DNA from: Nitrospira sp.
GTDB taxonomy: Bacteria; Nitrospirota; Nitrospiria; Nitrospirales; Nitrospiraceae
Direction: 5' to 3'
Length of the DNA stretch: 64,000 nt
Assembly: GCA_029194535.1 (NCBI GenBank)
Contig: JARFXR010000001.1
Coordinates: 1,186,721 to 1,250,720 of the forward strand
The notes beneath the pieces were generated by a model. That model saw only the letters and a list, made by a program, of their open reading frames with translations, was not told the origin of the DNA and did no database searches. Shown here in pieces: positions 26,148-33,680 of this stretch (its first letter is position 1; every line of letters starts with the position of its first letter). A program made the translations under genes and the position numbers.

Positions 26148-27452
26148 ATGAGCGAACCGACCATCATCTGCCCCTCCTGCAAGACGGAGATCAAGCTCAC
26201 AGAGTCCCTTGCCGCGCCGCTGATCGAATCCACCCGCCGCGACTACGAGAAGCAATTGGCTCAGAAAGATGCCGATGCAACCAAGCGGGAAGCTGGGATT
26301 CGTGAAAGAGAAGAAGCCATCGCAAAGGAGAAAGAACGCCTTGACGAGCAAGTAGCAGAAAAGGTTCGACAGGAGCGGAGTAGAATCGCAGCAGAGGAGG
26401 CAAAGAAGGCCAAGCTCGCACTACAGACTGACTTGGATCAGATGGCGAAAGAAGTCACTGATCTTCAGGAAGTCATCAAACAACGTGAAGCAAAACTAGC
26501 CGAGGCACAGAAAGCCCAGGCCGATCTGCTCAAGAAGCAGCGAGAACTGGACGATGCCAAGCGCGAACTTGAGCTGACAGTGGAGAAGCGTGTTCAGGAA
26601 GGATTGTCCGTGACCCGTGAGCAGGCCAAGAAAGAAGCAGAAGAAAGTCTCAAGCTGAAGGTGTTGGAAAAAGAGCAAACCATCGTGTCGATGCAGAAGC
26701 AAATCGAGGAATTGAAGCGAAAGGCTGAACAGGGCTCGCAACAGCTTCAGGGCGAGGTCCAGGAATTGGAACTGGAAGCGCTGCTCCGGGCCAAGTTCCC
26801 TCGGGACACAATCGAGCCGGTTCCCAAGGGCGAACATGGGGGCGACGCGCTTCAGCACGTCGTCGGGCCGAACGGCCAACCCTGTGGCACTATCATTTGG
26901 GAATCGAAGCGGACCAAGAACTGGAGCGATGGGTGGCTCGCCAAGCTCCGCGAAGATCAGCGGGCTGCCAAAGCAGAAATCGCCGTCATCGTCAGCCAAT
27001 CACTCCCGAAAGAAATTGAAACGTTTGGAGTGGTTGAGAATGTGTGGGTCACCCATACGAAGACGGTGCTTCCACTGGCACACACACTCCGCCACTCCCT
27101 GATCGAAGTCGCCTCGGCTCGCCAGGCCTCCGAAGGCCAGCAGACCAAGACGGAAATGATCTACCAATACCTCACCGGACCGCGTTTCCGTCAACGGGTC
27201 GAGGCCATCGTCGAGGCCTTCTCCTCAATGCAGGAGGATCTCGACAAAGAGAAGAAGGCGATTATCAAGCAATGGGCCAAACGAGAAGAGCAGATTGATC
27301 GAGTGATGCAGGCAACGGCGGGAATGTATGGGGACCTACAGGGGATTGCAGGAAAGACAATACAGGAAATCGAAGGGCTAGAATTACGTGCGCTGAGTCC
27401 ACCTGCCTCTCATCCAACCGACACAGATGATCGAATTGGTAATGAGGGATAG
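26148..27452 (+). CDS. DUF2130 family protein with coiled coil and PD-(D/E)XK-like motif
   Basis: A 434-residue cytoplasmic protein. The N-terminus has CPSCKTEI, a possible metal-binding knuckle, then about 200 residues of charged coiled coil. The C-terminal DUF2130 domain has GEHGGDALQHV (Asp233) followed by GTIIWESKRTKNW (Glu252, Lys254), spaced like a PD-(D/E)XK nuclease core. Start ATG has AAGGAG upstream. It lies between abiEii and the RloC-like gene on the same strand. Nuclease activity is an inference; the family has no agreed function. Confidence 0.8.
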   Translation: MSEPTIICPSCKTEIKLTESLAAPLIESTRRDYEKQLAQKDADATKREAGIREREEAIAKEKERLDEQVAEKVRQERSRIAAEEAKKAKLALQTDLDQMAKEVTDLQEVIKQREAKLAEAQKAQADLLKKQRELDDAKRELELTVEKRVQEGLSVTREQAKKEAEESLKLKVLEKEQTIVSMQKQIEELKRKAEQGSQQLQGEVQELELEALLRAKFPRDTIEPVPKGEHGGDALQHVVGPNGQPCGTIIWESKRTKNWSDGWLAKLREDQRAAKAEIAVIVSQSLPKEIETFGVVENVWVTHTKTVLPLAHTLRHSLIEVASARQASEGQQTKTEMIYQYLTGPRFRQRVEAIVEAFSSMQEDLDKEKKAIIKQWAKREEQIDRVMQATAGMYGDLQGIAGKTIQEIEGLELRALSPPASHPTDTDDRIGNEG

Positions 27453-27461
27453 AGCACAATT

Positions 27462-30092
27462 ATGTCGCTATTGACTGATATTCTTGTCTGGTCTAGCGCA
27501 AACCTCCTGCCTTGGCAGCGCGATGCCCTTCGTCGATTATTTCAACATCAAGAATGCAGCTCGCAAGACATTGATGACTTGTATGCAATGCTGAAGTCTG
27601 CCCGAGGATTGCCTGACCCTCAAAATCGCCAGCCAAGTCCACTCGCAGCAGAGCATCTTCCTGTACAGTCTGCCGGTGCCGGCGTTGTGGTTCTTCATGC
27701 CCTTCGAGAGTTAAAGAACGTCAATAGAATTGCAGATGGCGAGAAACTCACCTTCGGGCCTAAGGGGATCACGGTAGTATACGGCGGTAACGGTTCAGGA
27801 AAGTCTGGGTACTCTCGTGTGCTGAAGCGAGCTTGTCGTGCGCGTGACGTCTCAGAAACTGTCCATGCCGATGCGAGCGATCCGCAGTCCAGCGGGAAAG
27901 TCCCGGAAGCAATTTTCGACGTTACGGTGGGCGCGGTCCAGAGGTCGCTTAACTGGAAACGCAATAGCCCAGCTCCTGAGGAGCTTTCAACAATAGCTGT
28001 GTTTGATGGACGATGTGCTCGTGAATATCTGGACGAGCAGGATGTTGCCTACCTTCCCTATGGTCTCGACATCGTAGAAAATCTCGGCCAAAAAGTTCTG
28101 CCCGAGCTATTGCGCCGATTGAACAGTGAAATCGAATCGACAAACACTGACGTTGCTCCTTTTGCTGATCTAATAGGAGACACATCGGTTGGGAAGGTAA
28201 TCGCAACTCTCAGCGACACCACAAACAGCGAGCTGGTTAAGAAACTGGCAACTCTCACGAAATCAGAAACGGACCGACTAAACGAACTTGAAAAGACCTT
28301 GGCGGAAAATGATCCGAAGACCAAGGCAAAAGGATTGTTGCTCTCAGCGCAGCGCATCAATGGTCTCATTTCTCGCATTGACTCAAGCCTGTCAGACGTC
28401 GATGAAGCGGCGACCCAGAAGCTCAAGTCATGCGATACCGAGACAGAAGCTGCGATTAAAGCTGAAGTTCTAGCTGCGGAGAATCTTCGAGCCGGTGAAC
28501 CATTACTTCCAGGGACGGGCGATCTGACTTGGAAGACCCTTTTCGAGGCCGCGCGTAGTTTCTCTGTGGAATCAGCCTATCCCAGTGAAGCCTTTCCACA
28601 TGTGTGCTCAGGAGCTAAGTGTCTGTTGTGCCAACAGCCGCTGAATCAAGACGCAGCAAGTCGTATGCAACGGTTCGACGAGTTCTTGAAGCAAGAGACT
28701 GCAAAAGTAGCAACGGAAAAACGCCAGCAGCGCGCGTTAGCTGACCAGAAACTTGCTAAGGCTTCTCTTGCTTTTGGATTGGAGGACGCGCTTATTGAAG
28801 AACTCAAGCAGCTAGATCCGGCCGTGCTTCAGCGTGTCCAGGATTTTGAGAAGGAGGTTGAGAAACGAAGAACATGGCTACGGGGTTCCCTTAATACTCA
28901 TGATTGGGATAGCCCTTCCCCATTGGATTGTGACCCACGGCCAAGGTTGAAAGAGATTTCCAAGACACTACTCGATCAGGCAAGGGACTTAGAGAAAGCG
29001 AGTGATGAGGGTCACAGGAAAGCCCTTGAAACTGAACGTGCCGAACTTCGCGCTCGATTTAACCTGTCCCTGCGATCCGAAGCCGTACAAGACCTCGTTC
29101 GGAGAATGAAGGTCAAGGCAGCATTGATTAAATGTAAAGATGATCTGAAAACGAAAGCGATTTCAGATAAGGCAAAGGAATTTGCGAGTCAAGCTGTCAC
29201 AGCCGCACTGAAGACAGCGCTAGATAAGGAATTTGAGGCTTTGGGAGTCGGCCATATAAAAACCAAGCTCATCGAACGTGTTGAGAAAGGGAAGATGAAG
29301 CACAAGTTGGTGTTAGCTCTTCCCGTTACCACAAAATTGGACGAAATCCTGAGTGAAGGAGAACAGAGGGCGATTGCCATTGGGTCTTTCTTAGCCGAAT
29401 TACAGTTAGCTGGGCTCAGTGGAGGGATTGTATTTGATGACCCAGTGTCCTCGCTTGATCATCACCGACGGATGCGAGTGGCACGTCGTCTTGTCGAGGA
29501 GGCTAAACAGCGCCAAGTAATTGTGCTGACACATGAGACTGTATTTCTGTGCGAATTGCTCGACGCAATTGAGCAACAGAACATTGACTGCCAAATGCAC
29601 CATCTGGAATGGGCAAATGACCATCCAGGTCATGTTATTGAAGGACTTCCTTGGGAACACATGGACTACAAGGACAGGCTGAATAAGTTGGAGGGAGAAC
29701 AGAGGCAATTAGAAGCAAGTTGGCCGGCCTATTCAAACGAGGAAGAACGCTCCAGGATGCGAAGGCAATACAGTCGCTTGCGTGCGACAATTGAACGTAT
29801 CATCCAGGACGTTGTGTTTAATGGGGTTTTGCACCGCTACCGAGACAGAATCAGTATTGATCGACTTAAGCAAGTGGTGGGCTTCACAGAATTTGAATTC
29901 AAGGAAATTGAAAGACTTCATAAAGTGTGTTGCGAGGTTATAGATTCTCACGATGCTTCCTCTGTAAAAAATCAACCGGTCCCTACTGCTGAGCAATTAG
30001 GACAAGATATTAGAGACGTGAGATCGCTTGCAAAAGCAGTCAAAGGCAGGGGGAAGAAAGCACCTGTGAGCAGCGCCGGAGCATCGTCTTAG
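27462..30092 (+). CDS. RloC/PrrC-like AAA_13 ATPase with zinc-hook motif (candidate anticodon nuclease)
   Basis: An 876-residue SMC/ABC-type ATPase. Walker A is GGNGSGKSGYSR (residues 108-115), then a long coiled coil interrupted by KCLLCQQPL (Cys387, Cys390), a Rad50/RloC-like zinc hook, then ABC signature LSEGEQRAIAIG (from ~630), Walker B GIVFDDPVSSLD (~655) and VLTHE. The last ~190 residues contain Arg774-x3-Glu778 with His791 or His820 downstream, reminiscent of the Arg/Glu/His set of PrrC and RloC anticodon nucleases. The gene looks clearly AT-richer than the flanks. Nuclease function is an inference. Confidence 0.75.
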   Translation: MSLLTDILVWSSANLLPWQRDALRRLFQHQECSSQDIDDLYAMLKSARGLPDPQNRQPSPLAAEHLPVQSAGAGVVVLHALRELKNVNRIADGEKLTFGPKGITVVYGGNGSGKSGYSRVLKRACRARDVSETVHADASDPQSSGKVPEAIFDVTVGAVQRSLNWKRNSPAPEELSTIAVFDGRCAREYLDEQDVAYLPYGLDIVENLGQKVLPELLRRLNSEIESTNTDVAPFADLIGDTSVGKVIATLSDTTNSELVKKLATLTKSETDRLNELEKTLAENDPKTKAKGLLLSAQRINGLISRIDSSLSDVDEAATQKLKSCDTETEAAIKAEVLAAENLRAGEPLLPGTGDLTWKTLFEAARSFSVESAYPSEAFPHVCSGAKCLLCQQPLNQDAASRMQRFDEFLKQETAKVATEKRQQRALADQKLAKASLAFGLEDALIEELKQLDPAVLQRVQDFEKEVEKRRTWLRGSLNTHDWDSPSPLDCDPRPRLKEISKTLLDQARDLEKASDEGHRKALETERAELRARFNLSLRSEAVQDLVRRMKVKAALIKCKDDLKTKAISDKAKEFASQAVTAALKTALDKEFEALGVGHIKTKLIERVEKGKMKHKLVLALPVTTKLDEILSEGEQRAIAIGSFLAELQLAGLSGGIVFDDPVSSLDHHRRMRVARRLVEEAKQRQVIVLTHETVFLCELLDAIEQQNIDCQMHHLEWANDHPGHVIEGLPWEHMDYKDRLNKLEGEQRQLEASWPAYSNEEERSRMRRQYSRLRATIERIIQDVVFNGVLHRYRDRISIDRLKQVVGFTEFEFKEIERLHKVCCEVIDSHDASSVKNQPVPTAEQLGQDIRDVRSLAKAVKGRGKKAPVSSAGASS

Positions 30093-30094
30093 AC

Positions 30095-30276
30095 ATGGGC
30101 AACAACCGAACCAAACTCGAACTCACTTGGATTGGGAAGGAGAACCGGCCGAAGCTGGACCTGCCCGCCGTCTGGCAGGCGGGGCCGCGGATTCTGCAGA
30201 GGACCTGGAGAAATCCGACTTCGACTCGCACCGGCTCACCGACCACGATGTGTTCGACACCCGGCTCATCGTGTGA
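30095..30276 (+). pseudogene. Truncated duplicate of the type III mod 5' end
   Basis: The start encodes KLELTWIGKENRPKL, identical to residues 6-20 of the intact Mod at 31373. A 24-bp palindromic element (30160-30183) is inserted next, and a frameshift follows; the other frame continues DFDSHRLTDHDVFDTRLIV up to a TGA at 30276, matching Mod residues ~32-50. Nothing of the rest of mod remains. This fragment and the intact mod bracket a toxin-antitoxin cassette. Confidence 0.8.
30160..30183. repeat. 24-bp palindromic element A in the mod remnant
   Basis: CCTGCCCGCCGTCTGGCAGG followed by CGGG; CCTGCC pairs with GGCAGG. The same element with small changes occurs at 36399-36422 and 38236-38259 inside the CRISPR-like repeats. 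Confidence 0.7.
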
Positions 30277-30358
30277 GATGACGAGTCCGACCGTATGGAC
30301 CAAACAACATCATCTTGCGCACCATGGCGTGAGTTGACAACCGCATGGAGGCAGACGA

Positions 30359-30637
30359 ATGAGTAAAGCCTTGCTCAAAATCGAACGAGAAGCGGTTCGC
30401 TTGCCGGTAAAAGATCGAGAAATTCTGGCTGAACGTCTCATGCGGAGCGTGAAACAGGAGCCATTGACTCGGGTGGAAGAAGCCTGGGTGGAAGAGGCCG
30501 AGCGTCGGTTTTCCGCTTGGCGGCGTGGGACGCGAACGGGGGTGCCGGTTGAGCGGGCGTTCAAACAGATTCGCACAGATCTCGGCTGCGATATAATCCC
30601 CCCGAACCTGGAAAATGGGCGGAACAGCCGGAGGTGA
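30359..30637 (+). CDS. Addiction-module antitoxin component
   Basis: A 92-residue protein resembling the putative addiction-module component family (short antitoxins next to RelE/ParE toxins): LLKIEREAVRLPVKDREILAE-type opening, AERLMRSV, and a C-terminal helix VERAFKQIRTDLG. Start ATG has GGAGG upstream. No RelE/ParE toxin is next to it; instead the UPF0175/PIN pair follows one base later, so it may be an orphan or part of a composite cassette. Confidence 0.65.
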   Translation: MSKALLKIEREAVRLPVKDREILAERLMRSVKQEPLTRVEEAWVEEAERRFSAWRRGTRTGVPVERAFKQIRTDLGCDIIPPNLENGRNSRR

Positions 30638-30892
30638 ATGATGAGCAGAATCACCATGGACATACCGGAGGACATCCTGTTGGCGCTGAAGCTCCAGCCG
30701 GATGCGATGAGTGAGGAGTTACGGGCGGCGGCAGCGGTCAAGTTATTCGAACTCGGACGGTTGTCTTCCGGCGCAGCCGCGCGGTTGGCCGGCATCCCCA
30801 GAACGATCTTCCTGACCAAGCTGGCTCAGTACGGTGTGGATACGTTCCGATTGACCGAGGAGCAACTGCGGGAGGAATCCGGGATTGCCTGA
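30638..30892 (+). CDS. UPF0175 family antitoxin
   Basis: An 84-residue DNA-binding protein of UPF0175: ELRAAAAVKLFELGRLSSG followed by the helix-turn-helix AARLAGIPRTIFLTKLAQYG. UPF0175 proteins regularly pair with DUF3368 PIN-like toxins, as here, with an 8-nt overlap. The start may be the first or second of two ATG codons (30638 or 30641). Confidence 0.85.
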   Translation: MMSRITMDIPEDILLALKLQPDAMSEELRAAAAVKLFELGRLSSGAAARLAGIPRTIFLTKLAQYGVDTFRLTEEQLREESGIA

Positions 30893-31367
30893 GGTCATCT
30901 CCGACACCTCGCCCCTGCAATACCTGGCTCAGATCGATCTGTTGCACATGTTGCCGACCTTGGCCGGACACATCATCGTGCCCCAAGCCGTCGTCGAGGA
31001 ACTGGCACAGGGACGAGCAGCCGGGCTGAGCCTGCCTGATCCCACGGTGATCGAGTGGATGACCATCAGACGACCGGTGAGTGCGTCGGCCCTCGCGCTT
31101 GTCACAGACCTGGGCCCTGGGGAAACGGAGACCTTGCTATTGGCTCTGGAATCGCAAGACCCGCTGGTCATCCTCGACGATGCGCTTGCCCGTCGCATCG
31201 CCAAAACCCGGGGCATTCGGGTCATTGGAACATTGGGAGTGCTTCTGGAGGCGAAACGGACCGGTCATGTGCCCCTCATTCGCCCCTACCTCGATCGATT
31301 GGACACGTTGCGCTTTCGCCTGGCCTCACACACCCGAGAAGCGGTCCTCAAACTGGCACGTGAGTAA
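30885..31367 (+). CDS. DUF3368 PIN-like toxin
   Basis: A 160-residue PIN-fold ribonuclease candidate. The first catalytic Asp is in EVISDTSPLQYLAQ, the central acid in GPGETETLLLAL, and the last in VILDDALARRIAKTRGIRVI; TLGVLLEAKRTGHV is typical of DUF3368. TTG start, about 8 nt after a GGAGG, overlapping the UPF0175 antitoxin. The intact mod gene begins 5 nt after its stop, so the cassette sits directly against the restriction system. Confidence 0.86.
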   Translation: MPEVISDTSPLQYLAQIDLLHMLPTLAGHIIVPQAVVEELAQGRAAGLSLPDPTVIEWMTIRRPVSASALALVTDLGPGETETLLLALESQDPLVILDDALARRIAKTRGIRVIGTLGVLLEAKRTGHVPLIRPYLDRLDTLRFRLASHTREAVLKLARE

Positions 31368-31372
31368 CAGTA

Positions 31373-33058
31373 GTGGCACAGAAACCCAAACTCGAACTCA
31401 CCTGGATTGGAAAAGAGAACCGGCCGAAGCTGGAGCCGCGCATTCTGTTGGAGGACCCGGAGAAGTCCTACCATGCCCCGCACCGAGTGACGGACCACGA
31501 CATTTTCGACAACCGGCTCATTTTTGGCGACAATTTGCTTGCACTCAAGGCGCTCGAACAGGAATTCACCGGCAAGATCAAATGCATCTACATCGATCCG
31601 CCATACAACACAGGTTCTGCCTTTGCTCAGTATGAAGACGGTCTTGAGCACTCTACCTGGTTGTCATTGATACACGCGCGGCTGGATCTTCTACGCTCAC
31701 TCTTGTCTCCAGACGGTTCGTGTTGGGTCCAACTTGACGACAACGAGGCTCATTACTGCAAAGTCCTTATGGATGAGGTATTCGGTCGCAGCAATTTCGT
31801 GGCCAACGTTGTCTGGAACAAGTCCTACGCTGTTAGAAGCAATGCGCAGTTCTTTTCTACAGCCCATGAGCACCTGCTTGTGTACTGCAAGGATCGCTCT
31901 CAGTTTAACCCCAATAAGTTTGCGCGAACTGAGAAACAAGAGGCGCGATACGACAACCCGGATAATGATGGTCGCGGTCCATGGCAATCTGTAACCATGA
32001 CAATAAGTCTTGTAGGCGGAGCGCGTGGTCGCCAGTATGCAAGGACAGGGAAGTCTGAGAATATTTATGAAGTAACGTCACCCAGTGGGAAAAAGTTCTG
32101 GCCACCTGCTAACCGTTGTTGGTCCCGCAATCCGCACGGATTTGGTACCCTGGATCAGGACAAGCGTATTTGGTGGGGTCCTAATGGGGATCGCGCACCA
32201 CGTCTCAAACTGTTTCTTTTAGAAGCCGAAGAAGGGATTCTCCCAACCACTCTTTGGGCGGAAGGTGAACTATTTGGGCTGAACCAGGACGGTATACGAG
32301 AAATTCGTGCGCTCGGTCTCCCCGACTTTCCAACCCCAAAGCCAGAGCGATTGATGCAGAAAGTATTGGAGATTGGGTCAAGCGCTGGAGATTTGATACT
32401 CGATTCCTTTGCTGGTTCCGGTACCACCGGTGCCGTTGCTCACAAGATGGGCCGGCGGTGGATCATGGTGGAGTTGGGCGAGCATTGCCACACGCACGTC
32501 ATTCCGCGCCTGAAGAAGGTCATTGACGGAGAAGACAAAGGCGGTATTACCGAGGCGGTTGGTTGGAAAGGCGGCGGAGGGTTCCGCTACTACCACCTTG
32601 CGCCGTCGTTGCTGGAGAAGGACAAGTGGGGCAACTGGGTCATCAACAAGCTCTACAAACCAGAGATGCTCGCGCAAGCCGTTTGCAAGCTGGAAGGGTT
32701 CACCTACGCGCCGAGTGACACCATCTACTGGCAGCAGGGGCACTCTTCGGAACGGGACTTCATCTACGTCACCACGCAGAACTTGAGCCATGACCAGTTG
32801 CAGGCGTTGAGCGATGAAGTCGGCGACGGCCGCTCCCTGTTAGTGATGTGCTCGGCCTTCCGTGGGAAAGCCGATCGCTATTCCAACCTCACGATCAAGA
32901 AGATCCCCAAGACGGTCCTCTCCCGCTGCGAGTGGGGCCATGATGATTACAGCCTGAAGATCGAGAACTTACCCAAGGCCCCTCACCCCAACCCTCTCCC
33001 AGGGGGAGAGGGGGAGGACAAGTCTGGCCAGCAGGGGCTGGAGCTGGAAATCAGTTGA
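31373..33058 (+). CDS. mod: Type III restriction-modification DNA methyltransferase (Mod)
   Basis: A 561-residue adenine-N6 methyltransferase of the beta class: catalytic CIYIDPPYNTGSAFAQYEDG (DPPY at 75-78) comes before the AdoMet motif DSFAGSGTTGAVAHKMG (~342-358), with target recognition between. Type III assignment is supported by the Res gene downstream. GTG start. The C-terminus carries PHPNPLPGGEGEDK, coded by a palindromic intergenic-type repeat that entered the frame, so the last ~20 residues are probably not ancestral. Separated from res by DUF4160/DUF2442. Confidence 0.9.
   Translation: MAQKPKLELTWIGKENRPKLEPRILLEDPEKSYHAPHRVTDHDIFDNRLIFGDNLLALKALEQEFTGKIKCIYIDPPYNTGSAFAQYEDGLEHSTWLSLIHARLDLLRSLLSPDGSCWVQLDDNEAHYCKVLMDEVFGRSNFVANVVWNKSYAVRSNAQFFSTAHEHLLVYCKDRSQFNPNKFARTEKQEARYDNPDNDGRGPWQSVTMTISLVGGARGRQYARTGKSENIYEVTSPSGKKFWPPANRCWSRNPHGFGTLDQDKRIWWGPNGDRAPRLKLFLLEAEEGILPTTLWAEGELFGLNQDGIREIRALGLPDFPTPKPERLMQKVLEIGSSAGDLILDSFAGSGTTGAVAHKMGRRWIMVELGEHCHTHVIPRLKKVIDGEDKGGITEAVGWKGGGGFRYYHLAPSLLEKDKWGNWVINKLYKPEMLAQAVCKLEGFTYAPSDTIYWQQGHSSERDFIYVTTQNLSHDQLQALSDEVGDGRSLLVMCSAFRGKADRYSNLTIKKIPKTVLSRCEWGHDDYSLKIENLPKAPHPNPLPGGEGEDKSGQQGLELEIS
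32981..33015. repeat. Palindromic repeat inside the mod 3' end
   Basis: CCCTCTCCC (32992-33000) and GGGAGAGGG (33004-33012) form a 9-bp stem around AGG. In frame it encodes the PHPNPLPGGEG peptide, a well-known signature of dispersed intergenic repeats read through into coding sequence. Confidence 0.7.
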
Positions 33059-33107
33059 AGAGTGGGTGGACGTCCGATATGAGTCCACAGTTTGTAAGGA
33101 GCACGGG

Positions 33108-33368
33108 ATGCCCACGATCAGCGTCTTCTACGGGATTGTGATACAAATGTTTTGGCGGGAACACAACCCACCCCACTTTCACGCTCTCTATGGGGAATAT
33201 GAGGCGGTATTCGATCTGCGTGAGTTGCGCGTATTGCGGGGATCGTTGCCTCGCCGCGCCATGGGGTTGGTCTTGGAATGGGCGAATGAGCATCGAGACG
33301 AATTGATGGAGGATTGGAATCTATGCAGCCAACTCAAATCCCCAAAACCAATCGATCCCCTGAAGTAG
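33108..33368 (+). CDS. DUF4160 family protein
   Basis: An 86-residue protein: MPTISVFYGIVIQMFWREHN, PPHFHALYGEYEAVFDLREL and GLVLEWANEHRDELMEDW are the DUF4160 pattern. Start ATG has AAGGAG upstream; an in-frame extension to 33066 is unlikely. It overlaps the next DUF2442 gene by 46 nt. DUF4160 and DUF2442 genes are often found as a pair and are suspected toxin-antitoxin modules; no activity is established. Confidence 0.85.
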   Translation: MPTISVFYGIVIQMFWREHNPPHFHALYGEYEAVFDLRELRVLRGSLPRRAMGLVLEWANEHRDELMEDWNLCSQLKSPKPIDPLK

Positions 33369-33658
33369 AACCGGATATTCGGCATGTTGTGCCTTGGCGG
33401 ATTGTGTCCGTCACTGTCGTTTCAGACTTGCGCTTGAGCGTGACCTTTGTCGATGGCACCACAGGCGAGGTGGACTTGCGGACCTTTCTGAGCAGTCCGC
33501 AGGCGACGGGAACGGTGTTCGAGCCGCTACGCGACCCAAGCGCCTTTGCTCAGGTTGGAGTGGTGATGGGCGTGGTCCAATGGGCGAATGGCGCGGATCT
33601 CGCTCCCGATGCCATGTATGACGCGATCAAAGCCCACGGCCGGTGGATTGTCGAGTGA
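33323..33658 (+). CDS. DUF2442 family protein
   Basis: A 111-residue protein with the DUF2442 core: VVPWRIVSVTVVSDLRLSVT, FVDGTTGEVDLRTFLSS, VFEPLRDPSAFAQV and WANGADLAPDAMYDAI. The ATG at 33323 is preceded by GGAGG. It overlaps DUF4160 and ends 22 nt before res. The DUF4160/DUF2442 pair splits the usual mod-res adjacency. Confidence 0.86.
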   Translation: MQPTQIPKTNRSPEVEPDIRHVVPWRIVSVTVVSDLRLSVTFVDGTTGEVDLRTFLSSPQATGTVFEPLRDPSAFAQVGVVMGVVQWANGADLAPDAMYDAIKAHGRWIVE

Positions 33659-33680
33659 AGGAGGGGCGCTGCGTTTTTAG

